A stretch of 64,000 nucleotides of DNA from JADHLJ01 sp038146985 (GTDB lineage Bacteria; Pseudomonadota; Alphaproteobacteria; Thalassobaculales; Thalassobaculaceae). Position numbers and translations under genes: made by a program. The stretch spans positions 248,001 to 312,000 of the forward strand of contig JAYQSQ010000001.1 in assembly GCA_038146985.1 (NCBI GenBank), given 5' to 3'. The notes beneath the pieces are model-generated. The model saw only the letters and a list, made by a program, of their open reading frames with translations. It had not been told where the DNA came from and did not search any database. The stretch's first letter is position 1, and every line of letters starts with the position of its first letter. This document shows positions 53,657 to 63,179 of this stretch, piece after piece.

Positions 53657-55027
53657 TTAGTCGGGGTTGTCGGATCCCTCGTCCTCGGGCTGAATGCGGT
53701 GCGCCGGGCTCTGCGCGCGCACGGTACGGTCGAACCCACGACCCTTTTCGATCGCCGATCGGCCGAGCCGTTCGCGAACCCGGTCCATGGCCTGCTCGGC
53801 CTTCTTGCGCCGGGAGGCATCTGGATCGGCCAAGTCAAGCGGGTCGGCCGTGCTTTCGTCGCCCAGATCGGACATGCCGACGCCTAAGAGGCGGTACCGG
53901 CGGCCATCGAGTTCCCGCTTCATCAGTGGAAAGGCGGTGCGGAAGATGGTGTCCGCGAGCTGGGTCGGATCGCCGAGGCCGGTCTGGCGGGTGAGGGACT
54001 TGAAATCGGCGGTCTTCAACTTGACTGTGACCACGCGCCCGCTGAGATGCTTACGCTTGAGATTGGCCGATACGGATTCGCACAGTTTCCAGAGGATCGG
54101 ACGCAGATCCTCCTCGGAGGTAAGATCGGTGTCGAAGGTCGTCTCGTTCGAGATGCTCTTGGCCTCGGACACCGGTTCGACCCGGCGATGGTCGATACCG
54201 CGCGAAAAGCCGGCGAGACGGGACCCGATTGAGCCGTAACGGCGCACCAGCTCGCGCTCCTCCATGCTTTGCAGATCGCCGACGGTCCGCAATCCGTCAT
54301 TCTGCAGCTTCTGATGCAGACTTTTCCCGACACCCCAGATGACGGTTGCCGGGAACGGCGCCAGGAATGCTTGCGCCTCCGCCCTGCCGATCACGCTGAA
54401 GCCGCGCGGCTTGTCCAGGTCGGAGGCGACCTTCGCTAGGAACTTGTTGTAGCTCAGCCCGATCGACGCGCTGATACCGATCTGTGCCTGAATGCGCAGG
54501 ACGAGACGGGCCAGGGTTTCCGCCGGCGGAGATTTGTGCAGGCGCTCCGTGCCGGAAAGATCGAGAAACGCCTCGTCGATCGACAGCGGTTCCACGAGCG
54601 GGGTCGCCTCGCGCATCAGGGCGCGGACCTCCTGGCCGACGGCGGCGTATTTGCTCATGTTCGGACGGATCACGACCGCGTCCGGGCAGGCGGCCAGGGC
54701 TTTGAACATGGGCATCGCGGACCGCACGCCGTAAATCCGCGCGATGTAGCAGGCGGCCGAGACGACCCCGCGCCGGCCGCCCCCGACGATCACCGGCTTG
54801 TCGGCGATGCTGGGATCGTCGCGTTTCTCGACACTGGCATAGAACGCGTCGCAGTCGATATGGGCGATCGAAAGCTCCCGCAGTTCGACATGGCGGATGG
54901 ATCTCGGCGAACCGCATTTCGGACAGGTGTCGGTCCGGGGTTGGGCCGGCCAGTGCAGGCAATCGCGGCACAGCGTGTCGGGTGGCCGGTCGCCGGGGCC
55001 TGTCGAGGATGGGACGTTCGCCGTCAT
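53657..55027 (-). CDS. dinB: DNA polymerase IV with N-terminal zinc-ribbon-like extension
   Basis: A 456-residue Y-family translesion polymerase. The catalytic acids are in HIDCDAFYASVE and SIDEAFLD; PMFKALAACPDAV and YNKFLAKVASDLDKP belong to the fingers and palm. In front of the polymerase core is an extra segment of about 45 residues with four cysteines in two CxxC pairs (LCRDC, CPKCG), a likely zinc ribbon. The C-terminal part ends in a basic, charged stretch. ATG 55027 overlaps the upstream ROK kinase stop (ATGA), so translation is coupled to it. Confidence 0.93.
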   Translation of the reverse strand: MTANVPSSTGPGDRPPDTLCRDCLHWPAQPRTDTCPKCGSPRSIRHVELRELSIAHIDCDAFYASVEKRDDPSIADKPVIVGGGRRGVVSAACYIARIYGVRSAMPMFKALAACPDAVVIRPNMSKYAAVGQEVRALMREATPLVEPLSIDEAFLDLSGTERLHKSPPAETLARLVLRIQAQIGISASIGLSYNKFLAKVASDLDKPRGFSVIGRAEAQAFLAPFPATVIWGVGKSLHQKLQNDGLRTVGDLQSMEERELVRRYGSIGSRLAGFSRGIDHRRVEPVSEAKSISNETTFDTDLTSEEDLRPILWKLCESVSANLKRKHLSGRVVTVKLKTADFKSLTRQTGLGDPTQLADTIFRTAFPLMKRELDGRRYRLLGVGMSDLGDESTADPLDLADPDASRRKKAEQAMDRVRERLGRSAIEKGRGFDRTVRAQSPAHRIQPEDEGSDNPD

Positions 55028-55962
55028 GGACGAGAGGCCGGGCGGCTGGGCGGGGCGTCCTGCCAAAGCCAGGCCGCGCCCCTGACGCCGCTGGAATCCC
55101 CGTGTTGGGGCGGGACCAGGCGTGTCTCCACCGTATCCGAGAAGACATAGGGCGCCCAGATCTCCGGGACCGTCCGGTACCAGCGCGAAATATTGGAAAG
55201 CCCGCCCCCGAGCACGATCACATCCGGGTCGAGAATGTTGATGACATGAGCCAAGGCGCGCGCCAGACGGTCCTCGTAACGGGTTATGGTGCCGAGTGCT
55301 GACGGGTCCGCCTGTTCGGCGCGGGCGGCGATATCTCGCGGGTCGAGAACCGCGCCGCTCGCGGTTTCATGGGCGCGCTGCAATGCCGGTCCGGACAGAA
55401 AAGTCTCGATACAGCCGGCGCGCCCGCAATAGCAGATATCGCCCGGACGGTCGTCATCCCCGGGCCAGGGCAGCGGGTTGTGCCCCCATTCGCCGGCGAT
55501 GGCATTGGCCCCGGCAAGCGGCGCACCGTCAATCGCGATCCCGGCGCCGACACCGGTGCCCAGGATCACGCCGAACACCACATGGGCGCCTTGGCCCGCG
55601 CCGTCGACCGCTTCCGATACGGCAAAGCAGTTCGCGTCGTTCTCGATCCGCACCGTCCGGTCCAAGGCCGCCTCTAGATCGGCGGAGAACGGCCGGCCGA
55701 TCAGCCAGGTCGAGTTTGCGTTCTTCACCAATCCGGTCGCCCGGGACAGAGCACCCGGAATGCCGATACCGACGGAACAGACCTGCCCGGCGATCTGGTC
55801 GGCCTCGAGCACGAGCCCGCGGATCGCGTCGACCGTCCGGCCGTACACGCCGTGCGGCGCCGGAATGCGCCGACGATGAATCTCGGCCCCGCCCGGCTCC
55901 AGAAGAATGCATTCGATCTTGGAGCCTCCGAGATCGATACCGATCCTGAAATCCTTCGGCAT
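55024..55962 (-). CDS. ROK-family sugar kinase
   Basis: A 312-residue ASKHA sugar kinase. FRIGIDLGGSKIE is the ATP phosphate loop, ENDANCFA with Asp at 109-113 area is the catalytic loop, and the ROK signature with the zinc motif CYCGRAGCIE follows after GEWGHNPL. The pattern is that of fructokinase/N-acetylglucosamine kinase (Mak/NagK). There are no carbohydrate genes next to it. The dinB gene starts within its stop codon. Confidence 0.92.
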   Translation of the reverse strand: MPKDFRIGIDLGGSKIECILLEPGGAEIHRRRIPAPHGVYGRTVDAIRGLVLEADQIAGQVCSVGIGIPGALSRATGLVKNANSTWLIGRPFSADLEAALDRTVRIENDANCFAVSEAVDGAGQGAHVVFGVILGTGVGAGIAIDGAPLAGANAIAGEWGHNPLPWPGDDDRPGDICYCGRAGCIETFLSGPALQRAHETASGAVLDPRDIAARAEQADPSALGTITRYEDRLARALAHVINILDPDVIVLGGGLSNISRWYRTVPEIWAPYVFSDTVETRLVPPQHGDSSGVRGAAWLWQDAPPSRPASRP

Positions 55963-56130
55963 TTCTTCTATCGATCGCAGTGAATCGGGTTCCCGCGCGG
56001 CATGGCGGCTTCGCGTCGCGCTTGGCTAAATCGTACTCGAACGCGTATCATGGGTCGAGGAAGCCTTGACCATGATGCGCGGAAAACGGAATAAGAGCCG
56101 CGGCGCCGGCCGTGGATTTCGGAGGATGAC

Positions 56131-56514
56131 TTGCCAGCGGATCGAAGCGACGCGAAAACCATACTGATCGTCGAGGATAACGAGCTCAACATGAAGCTCT
56201 TCAACGATCTGTTGGAAGCGCATGACTACAACATCCTCCAGACGCGCGACGGCATGGACGCGCTGAAAATCGCGCGCGAGAAGAAGCCGGATCTCATTTT
56301 GATGGACATCCAGTTGCCCGAGGTGTCGGGACTGGAGGTGACGAAATGGATCAAGGAGGATGAGAATCTCCGGTCCATCCCGGTGATTGCCGTGACTGCC
56401 TTCGCCATGAAGGGAGACGAGGAGAAGATTCGCGAGGGCGGCTGTGAGGCCTATATCGCCAAGCCGATTTCGGTCAGCCATTTCTTGGAAACCGTGCAAA
56501 AATTTCTGAGCTAG
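56131..56514 (+). CDS. divK: Single-domain response regulator DivK
   Basis: A 127-residue receiver protein central to cell-cycle asymmetry in alphaproteobacteria. Phospho-acceptor Asp59 in LILMDIQLPE, Thr89 and Lys111 (AKPIS) are the standard switch residues, and acidic Glu15-Asp16 are present. The sequence YIAKPISVSHFLETVQKFL is very DivK-like. The start is TTG with GGAGG six bases upstream. PleD follows six bases downstream, the same order as in Caulobacter. Confidence 0.95.
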   Translation: MPADRSDAKTILIVEDNELNMKLFNDLLEAHDYNILQTRDGMDALKIAREKKPDLILMDIQLPEVSGLEVTKWIKEDENLRSIPVIAVTAFAMKGDEEKIREGGCEAYIAKPISVSHFLETVQKFLS

Positions 56515-56520
56515 GGGCTC

Positions 56521-57916
<1,396 letters not shown>

Positions 57917-57924
<8 letters not shown>

Positions 57925-58681
57925 GGGCGCTCGGCGCCGCCGTGTGTTGATCGTCGAAGACGAGCCGTTGAGCGCCGAACTCGGGCGGCTGTTGCTGGAA
58001 GATTTGGGGCTCGTCGTTGAAACGGTGGCTCGCGGCGATGATGCGGTGGCCCGCGCTCGGGGCGAGCCTTTCGATCTTGTTCTGATGGATTTTCTGCTGC
58101 CGGATTTGAATTGGCCGGAAGCGGCGGCGGCGATACGGCGCGATACGACGTCGGCGTCGCGCGAGGCACCAATCATCGCGGTGACCGCGAGCGAGAAAAC
58201 CGACGATCACGAGGCCTGCCTGGCCGCCGGAATGAACTACTATCTGCTGAAGCCTCTGGGACGCGAGGCGTTGGCGATTATGCTGGTGAAGTGGCGGGTC
58301 GTCGATGCGGAACGTCTTGATCCCCCAGCGTCGCCTCCATCGTCCTTGAAAGCCGGTTTCGACCCCTCGCGTATCGCAAATCTTCGTTCGGGATTGGCCC
58401 GCGCGGACTTTTGCGCGGTGGTCGAGAAAGCGGTGACCAGCCTAGATGAACATCTACGGGCAATCGGCAAACCGAACCGACCCGATGATGAGCGTCGAAT
58501 CCTGCACAGGGTTGTCTCCTTGTCCCATGATCTTGGTTTCGTTGATTTCGGCGCTTCGGCGCGCGCATTGGAGCAGCTTCTCGGTGACGGCCACGCTGTG
58601 GACCCGGCGGCCCGAAATGCCTTGATCCAGGACGGGCATGATGTGCTGAGACAGCTTCGGAACATGATTGAGGCCGAGTGA
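57917..58681 (+). CDS. Receiver protein with Hpt-like C-terminal domain
   Basis: A 254-residue protein. The N-terminal receiver has Asp58 (LVLMDFLLP) and Lys112 (LLKPLG). After a linker, residues 150-250 form a helical bundle with a segment HRVVSLSHDLGF (His197) that aligns by eye with the HxLKG histidine region of Hpt domains, although the LKG is replaced. It may pass phosphate inside the protein, or be a degenerate Hpt. The TTG start overlaps the pleD end by eight bases, with AGGGG at good spacing. Not in the classic divK-pleD pair. Confidence 0.8.
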
Positions 58682-58684
58682 CTG

Positions 58685-59158
58685 ATGCGCATCGGTAAAT
58701 ACAAGATTCTGCTGCTGGAGGACGACCCGGTCCGGGCTTTGATCTTCGGGTCGGTCGTGAAGCGTGGGATCGGCAGTATGCTGACCTGTCCAGACGTCAC
58801 GACCGCGCTTCGACACCTGAGGGGGCGCCCATTTGATCTATGCGTTGTGGATCTCGGCGTTTTTCTGTCGGGACAGGAATTCGACGACCGGGGCGGCATG
58901 GAGTTCATCGCCACCGCACGCGCAACAATCACGCAAACCGTTCCGATGATCGTCATGACGAGCGTCCGGGATCCCGATGCCTTGATCCCCTGTTTCGAAT
59001 CCGGAGCGGATGATTACGTCGTCAAGGATGATACGATGGACGCGACCTTCGACCGTATCCGGGCTTGGTTGGAAGGCGCGCCTTATACGGCTTCCTATCT
59101 TGAGCAAAAACGGCGCAATGTGTTGCATGCGCTTCAGAAGATGAAAGCCGAACGGTAA
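58685..59158 (+). CDS. Single-domain receiver protein
   Basis: A 157-residue receiver. Its Asp56 lies in LCVVDLGVFLSGQEF, a long loop after the phospho-acceptor that is unusual, and Lys114 in YVVKDD; Asp13 and Asp14 form the acidic pocket. The C-terminal extension of about 35 residues is helical and basic (EQKRRNVLHALQKMKAER). It starts three bases after the previous gene, so it is the fourth member of the divK-pleD operon. Partner kinase unknown. Confidence 0.82.
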   Translation: MRIGKYKILLLEDDPVRALIFGSVVKRGIGSMLTCPDVTTALRHLRGRPFDLCVVDLGVFLSGQEFDDRGGMEFIATARATITQTVPMIVMTSVRDPDALIPCFESGADDYVVKDDTMDATFDRIRAWLEGAPYTASYLEQKRRNVLHALQKMKAER

Positions 59159-59192
59159 ACCATCAACTCGATCTAGCGAGCCGGTCGGAGCC

Positions 59193-60239
59193 TCAGTACC
59201 CCCGCTCCCAGTCGATGACGTTCTCCAGCGCCTCGCCCGCGACATAGCGTTTCAGATTCTCGACGAAGAGCGCATTGCCCATATGGGTGTTGATGTCTGC
59301 GGCGGCGGAGATATGCGGGGTGATTAGCACGCGCGGATCGTCCCACAGACGCGCGTCCGGCGGGTGGTCGAACTCGCCCACATAGACGTCCAGAACCGCG
59401 CCGCGCAGCTTGCCCGCCGCGAGGGCCCGGATCAGCGCCTCCTCGTCGATGATCTCGCCCCGCGCGATGTTGAGCAGCACCGCCCCGTCCTTCATCGCCG
59501 CGAAGGCCTCGTCGCAGATCAGCTTCTCGGTCTCCGGCGTCCATTGACAGCACACGGCGACGAAATCGCTCTCGGAGAGGAGGTCATGCAGCCCCTCGGC
59601 GGCGCGGATCTCGGTGAAGCCCTCGGTCGGCGGCGCCGCATTGCGCCTTGTGCCGACCACCCGCATGCCCGCCGCCGCGCAAAGCCGCCCGACCTCGCGC
59701 CCGATGCCGCCGGCGCCGACCACGCAGACGGTCTTGCCGGCAAGCTGCATGGGCTTGTACTCCCGCGCCCGCATGCGCTTCTCGCCGCGCTCGATCTCGG
59801 CCACGTGCAGCCCCTTGGCGAAATGCAGGATGCCGGCGAGCGTGTACTCGGCGATCGGCAGGTTGTGGGCATAGCCGCGCGAGGAGGTGACGGTGACATC
59901 CGACTTCCAGAGATCACCGCGCAACATGTTCGAGGTGCCGGCGGGCCGTTGGTGCACCCATTTGAGCCTTGGTCCCCGGGCCTTCAGATCCAGCGGAAAC
60001 GGAAACCCGACGACAATGACCTCCGCCTCGGCCAGCAGCGCATCCCGCTCGTCCCGGGTTCCCTTGCCGTTCGATCCCTCGGCGACATAGCGCTGGGAGG
60101 TGAATTCCGGCCAGGTCTCGCGGATCTCCCCGTCAAACCAGTTCGGCGCCATGGTGAGGGAGATGTCGGGCGAGACGGCCCGGATCTCATCCTGGATCGA
60201 TTGCGGCAGCGGGGTAAGGGAGAGGATGTTGAGGGTCAA
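59193..60239 (-). CDS. D-2-hydroxyacid dehydrogenase
   Basis: A 348-residue NAD(P)-dependent dehydrogenase. VVGAGGIGREVGRLC is the nucleotide loop, and catalytic Arg (NIARGEIID), Glu (near LDVYVGEFD) and His (TPHISAA) follow the D-specific 2-hydroxyacid family. Members reduce glyoxylate, hydroxypyruvate or other 2-oxoacids. The start is TTG 60239 with GGAGG about eight bases upstream and overlaps the ThDP-enzyme stop (TTGA). The substrate is not decidable. Confidence 0.92.
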   Translation of the reverse strand: MTLNILSLTPLPQSIQDEIRAVSPDISLTMAPNWFDGEIRETWPEFTSQRYVAEGSNGKGTRDERDALLAEAEVIVVGFPFPLDLKARGPRLKWVHQRPAGTSNMLRGDLWKSDVTVTSSRGYAHNLPIAEYTLAGILHFAKGLHVAEIERGEKRMRAREYKPMQLAGKTVCVVGAGGIGREVGRLCAAAGMRVVGTRRNAAPPTEGFTEIRAAEGLHDLLSESDFVAVCCQWTPETEKLICDEAFAAMKDGAVLLNIARGEIIDEEALIRALAAGKLRGAVLDVYVGEFDHPPDARLWDDPRVLITPHISAAADINTHMGNALFVENLKRYVAGEALENVIDWERGY

Positions 60240-61921
60240 CCCTTCGCCTCCCAGGCCAGCGGGGCCACCACGTTGATGTCGGAGACCACGTCGATCACCA
60301 CCGGGCGGTTTGCCTTCAGCGCCGTCTGGAAGGCGCCGGCGATGTCGCCCGGGCGTTCGACGCGGATGCCGAGCGCGCCCATGTCTTCCGCGATCTTGGC
60401 GAAGTTGGTCTCGTTCTGCACCCACATCTCGTTCGAGCGCTGGGTCGGCTTGCCGTCATAAAGGCGGATCATGCCGTTCAGCGCCTGGTTGCCGGAGTGA
60501 TTGTTGTTGATCACCGTGATGGTGTTCACGCCGTTGCGCACGGCGGTTTCGACCTCGGCCATGTGATACCAGAAGCCGAGATCGCCCATGAAGCAGATCA
60601 CCGGGCGGTCGGGCGCGCCGCATTTGGCGCCGATCGCCGCCGGGAAGGCCCAGCCGAGATGGCCGGCGCTGCGGATATAGCTCTGGCCCGGATGGCGCTG
60701 TTCGAACATGCCGCCCATCCACATGCCGGAATGGCCGGTATCGACGACAACGATGGCATCCTTGGGCATGGCTTCGGAAAGCTCGTGAACGATGCGGGCC
60801 GGATGGGTCGGGCTCGCGTCGGAGCGGTAGGTCTCGGCGAAATCGTCCTTATAGGACTTGCGGATCTCCTGAACTTTCTCGATCCAGGCGCCGCGGCTCG
60901 CCGGCACCGGGGTGTTGTGCTCGGCCATCCGCTCAAGGGTTGCCTTGGCGTCACCGACCACCGAGACATCGGTCGGATAGTTACGGCCCGCGACGCCGGG
61001 ATCGATATCGATCTGCACCGTCGCGGTGCCCTTGGCCGGGATGGTCCAGAAATGCGTGGTCATGCCGCCGGCGCGGGTGCCGACAAAGATCACCAGGTCG
61101 GCGGCCGCGACCACCTGGTTGGCGGAGCGCCGGGAATAGGTGCCGACCACGCCGACCGACAGCGGATTGCTCTCCAGGATCGCGTCCTTGGCGTTGAGAG
61201 AGGTGGCGACCGGCACCTGCATCCGCTCGGCAAGCGCGACCAGGGCCTGGCCGGCACCCGAGGCCCGCACGCCGCCGCCGGCGACGATCACCGGCCGTTC
61301 CGCCGCGGCGATGCGTTCCACCGCCTCGCGCGCCCGCTCCGGATCGGGCTGGGGCCGGTCGGGGGGCACTTGGCCGTAGCGCGGCTCGGTCACCTCGTCC
61401 CAATCGATCTCGGCGCCCTCGATCGCCTGGCCGGTATTGCCGGCAAGTTGCAGGTGCACCGGGCCCGGGCTGCCGGAGGTCGCCATGCGGAAGGCCTGGC
61501 GCAGCATGTCGGGCAGACGGTCGGGATCGTCGATGGCGGCGTTCATCTTGGTGTAGGGGGTGAAGGCCGGCAGATCGTCGACCTCCTGATAGGCCCAGCG
61601 GTCACGATGGTCGGCCTCGCGCCCGCCGGTGAGCGCGATCACCGGCGCCTTGGCGAGATGGGCATCGCGCAGCCCGGCGCAGAGGTTGAGCGCGCCGACG
61701 ATCTGGGCCATGCAGATACCGGGCCGCCCGGTGGCGCGGGCATAGCCGTCGGCCATATAGACCGCGCCGGCCTCGGAATGGGCGTGGATGCGCTTGATCC
61801 CGGTGCGCTTCTCAAGCTCCATCAGCATCCGGCGCAGCACCGCCGGCAGATAGAAGACGTGGGTGACGCCATAGGCCTTGAACATGTCGGCCATCACGGC
61901 CGCGACGGTCTGCTTCGCCAT
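60236..61921 (-). CDS. ThDP-dependent enzyme (acetolactate-synthase-like)
   Basis: A 561-residue three-domain thiamine-diphosphate enzyme. The catalytic glutamate is in HSEAGAVYMADGYARATG near residue 50; the ThDP motif is GDLGFWYHMAEVETAVRNG followed by NNN, with GDL in place of the classical GDG. The family includes acetolactate synthase, benzoylformate and oxalyl-CoA decarboxylases and glyoxylate carboligase; the retained Glu argues against the last. Coupled to the D-2-hydroxyacid dehydrogenase. No ilvN-type regulatory subunit is next to it. Confidence 0.9.
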   Translation of the reverse strand: MAKQTVAAVMADMFKAYGVTHVFYLPAVLRRMLMELEKRTGIKRIHAHSEAGAVYMADGYARATGRPGICMAQIVGALNLCAGLRDAHLAKAPVIALTGGREADHRDRWAYQEVDDLPAFTPYTKMNAAIDDPDRLPDMLRQAFRMATSGSPGPVHLQLAGNTGQAIEGAEIDWDEVTEPRYGQVPPDRPQPDPERAREAVERIAAAERPVIVAGGGVRASGAGQALVALAERMQVPVATSLNAKDAILESNPLSVGVVGTYSRRSANQVVAAADLVIFVGTRAGGMTTHFWTIPAKGTATVQIDIDPGVAGRNYPTDVSVVGDAKATLERMAEHNTPVPASRGAWIEKVQEIRKSYKDDFAETYRSDASPTHPARIVHELSEAMPKDAIVVVDTGHSGMWMGGMFEQRHPGQSYIRSAGHLGWAFPAAIGAKCGAPDRPVICFMGDLGFWYHMAEVETAVRNGVNTITVINNNHSGNQALNGMIRLYDGKPTQRSNEMWVQNETNFAKIAEDMGALGIRVERPGDIAGAFQTALKANRPVVIDVVSDINVVAPLAWEAKG

Positions 61922-62117
61922 TTCGGGGGCTCTCCTGGGATCCGCAATCGCGGCAGAGTAGTCAGCCGATGCCGGCCTGTCGATGCCGGGACCGGAGTTA
62001 TCCCGGAGTTATCAAAGACAGGGTTTTGCCCACGCGCCGCTTGGTGCCGGCGCGGTTCTGCGCGAAGCTGGGACGGCTGATCGTCGGCGCGCGGCGCCTT
62101 GCAAGGGGAGGGCGGAT

Positions 62118-63011
62118 ATGGAAATCGGTTTCATCGGGCTAGGGGCCATGGGGCGACCGATGGCGGTCAATCTGGCGAATGCCGGACACGATCTGGTGGT
62201 CTGCGACACCGATGCGACCAAGACCGCGATCCTGGCCCAGCGCGGCGCGACCGTCGTGGGGTCGGCCCGGGAGGTGGCGGAGGCCAGCGACTTCGTTCTC
62301 GCCTGTATGCCCAGCCTCGGCGCGGCGGAGGCGGTGGCGACCGGGGCCGACGGCGCCGTCAGCGGCAAGCGGGCCAAGGCCTTCGTCAACCTCGGGACCA
62401 CCGGAAGCGCCTATTCCCGCGAGACAGCGGCGCGCATGGGCGAGGCCGGCAAGGCCTTCCTCGACGCCCCGATCTCCGGTGGCCCTCCCGGCGCCGAGGC
62501 GGGAACCCTCGGGATCATGTGCTCCGGCGACAAGGCGACCTTCGAGGCGCTGAAGCCGGCGCTGGAGGCGATCTCCGGCAAGCTGGTCTATCTCAACGAC
62601 AAGCCCGGCGCGGCACAGACCATGAAGCTGGTCAACAACATCATCTCCTTCGGCAATCTGTCGGTGGCGCTGGAGGCGATGACCCTGGGAGCCAAGGCCG
62701 GACTCGACCCAGAGCAGATGCTGGCGGTGATCAACGCGTCCTCCGGCCGCAACAGCGCGACCGAGACCAAGATCCCGAACCATGTGCTGAACCGGAATTT
62801 CGACTATGGCGGCGCCATGTACATCATCGAAAAGGATCTCGAGCTCTGGCGCCGCGAGGCCGAGGCCTACCAGACGCCCATGTGGCTCGGCACCAACATC
62901 CGGACCCTGTTCATGCAATGCATCGCCGAGGTCGGCCGCGACGCGGACCTGACGGAACTGGCGAAGACATTGGAGAAGATGGCCGGGGTCGAGATCCCGA
63001 AGACGCGGTGA
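62118..63011 (+). CDS. 3-hydroxyacid dehydrogenase (HIBADH family), second copy
   Basis: A 297-residue beta-hydroxyacid dehydrogenase with FIGLGAMGRPMAVNL (residue 4 onward), DAPISGGPPGAEAGTLGIM and catalytic Lys in AQTMKLVNNI. It is clearly distinct from the copy at 26530. GGGGAGGG precedes the ATG. It is divergent from the ThDP enzyme and 168 bp before a CoA-lyase gene, and may process the hydroxyacid made in that cluster (inference). Confidence 0.92.
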   Translation: MEIGFIGLGAMGRPMAVNLANAGHDLVVCDTDATKTAILAQRGATVVGSAREVAEASDFVLACMPSLGAAEAVATGADGAVSGKRAKAFVNLGTTGSAYSRETAARMGEAGKAFLDAPISGGPPGAEAGTLGIMCSGDKATFEALKPALEAISGKLVYLNDKPGAAQTMKLVNNIISFGNLSVALEAMTLGAKAGLDPEQMLAVINASSGRNSATETKIPNHVLNRNFDYGGAMYIIEKDLELWRREAEAYQTPMWLGTNIRTLFMQCIAEVGRDADLTELAKTLEKMAGVEIPKTR

Positions 63012-63056
63012 CGGGTTGGCCGGAGGAAATGCGTGGGCCTGCGTATCGCCATTCCG

Positions 63057-63150
63057 CGTCGTCCCCGCGGGGGGGGACCTCAGAAAGATGCAAGAATCCA
63101 ATGACAATGTAAGACAAAGGTACGAGGTCCCCGCCTGCGCGGGGACGACG
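63057..63150. repeat. Second copy of the 34527 palindromic repeat, left arm degraded
   Basis: The right arm 63124-63150 (gaggtccccgcctgcgcggg...) carries the same 21-base core as the right arm at 34600-34620, and the left arm 63057-63081 keeps cgtcgtccccgcg but has lost bases of the inner palindrome. The loop is unrelated to that of the first copy. Confidence 0.85.
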
Positions 63151-63179
63151 ACCGAGAAATTGAAACAACAAGGCCTCCC

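Noticed and set aside
60236..61921. Glyoxylate carboligase
   Set aside because: The conserved ThDP-activating glutamate is present (HSEAG); glyoxylate carboligase has a valine there. A general ThDP-enzyme call is safer.
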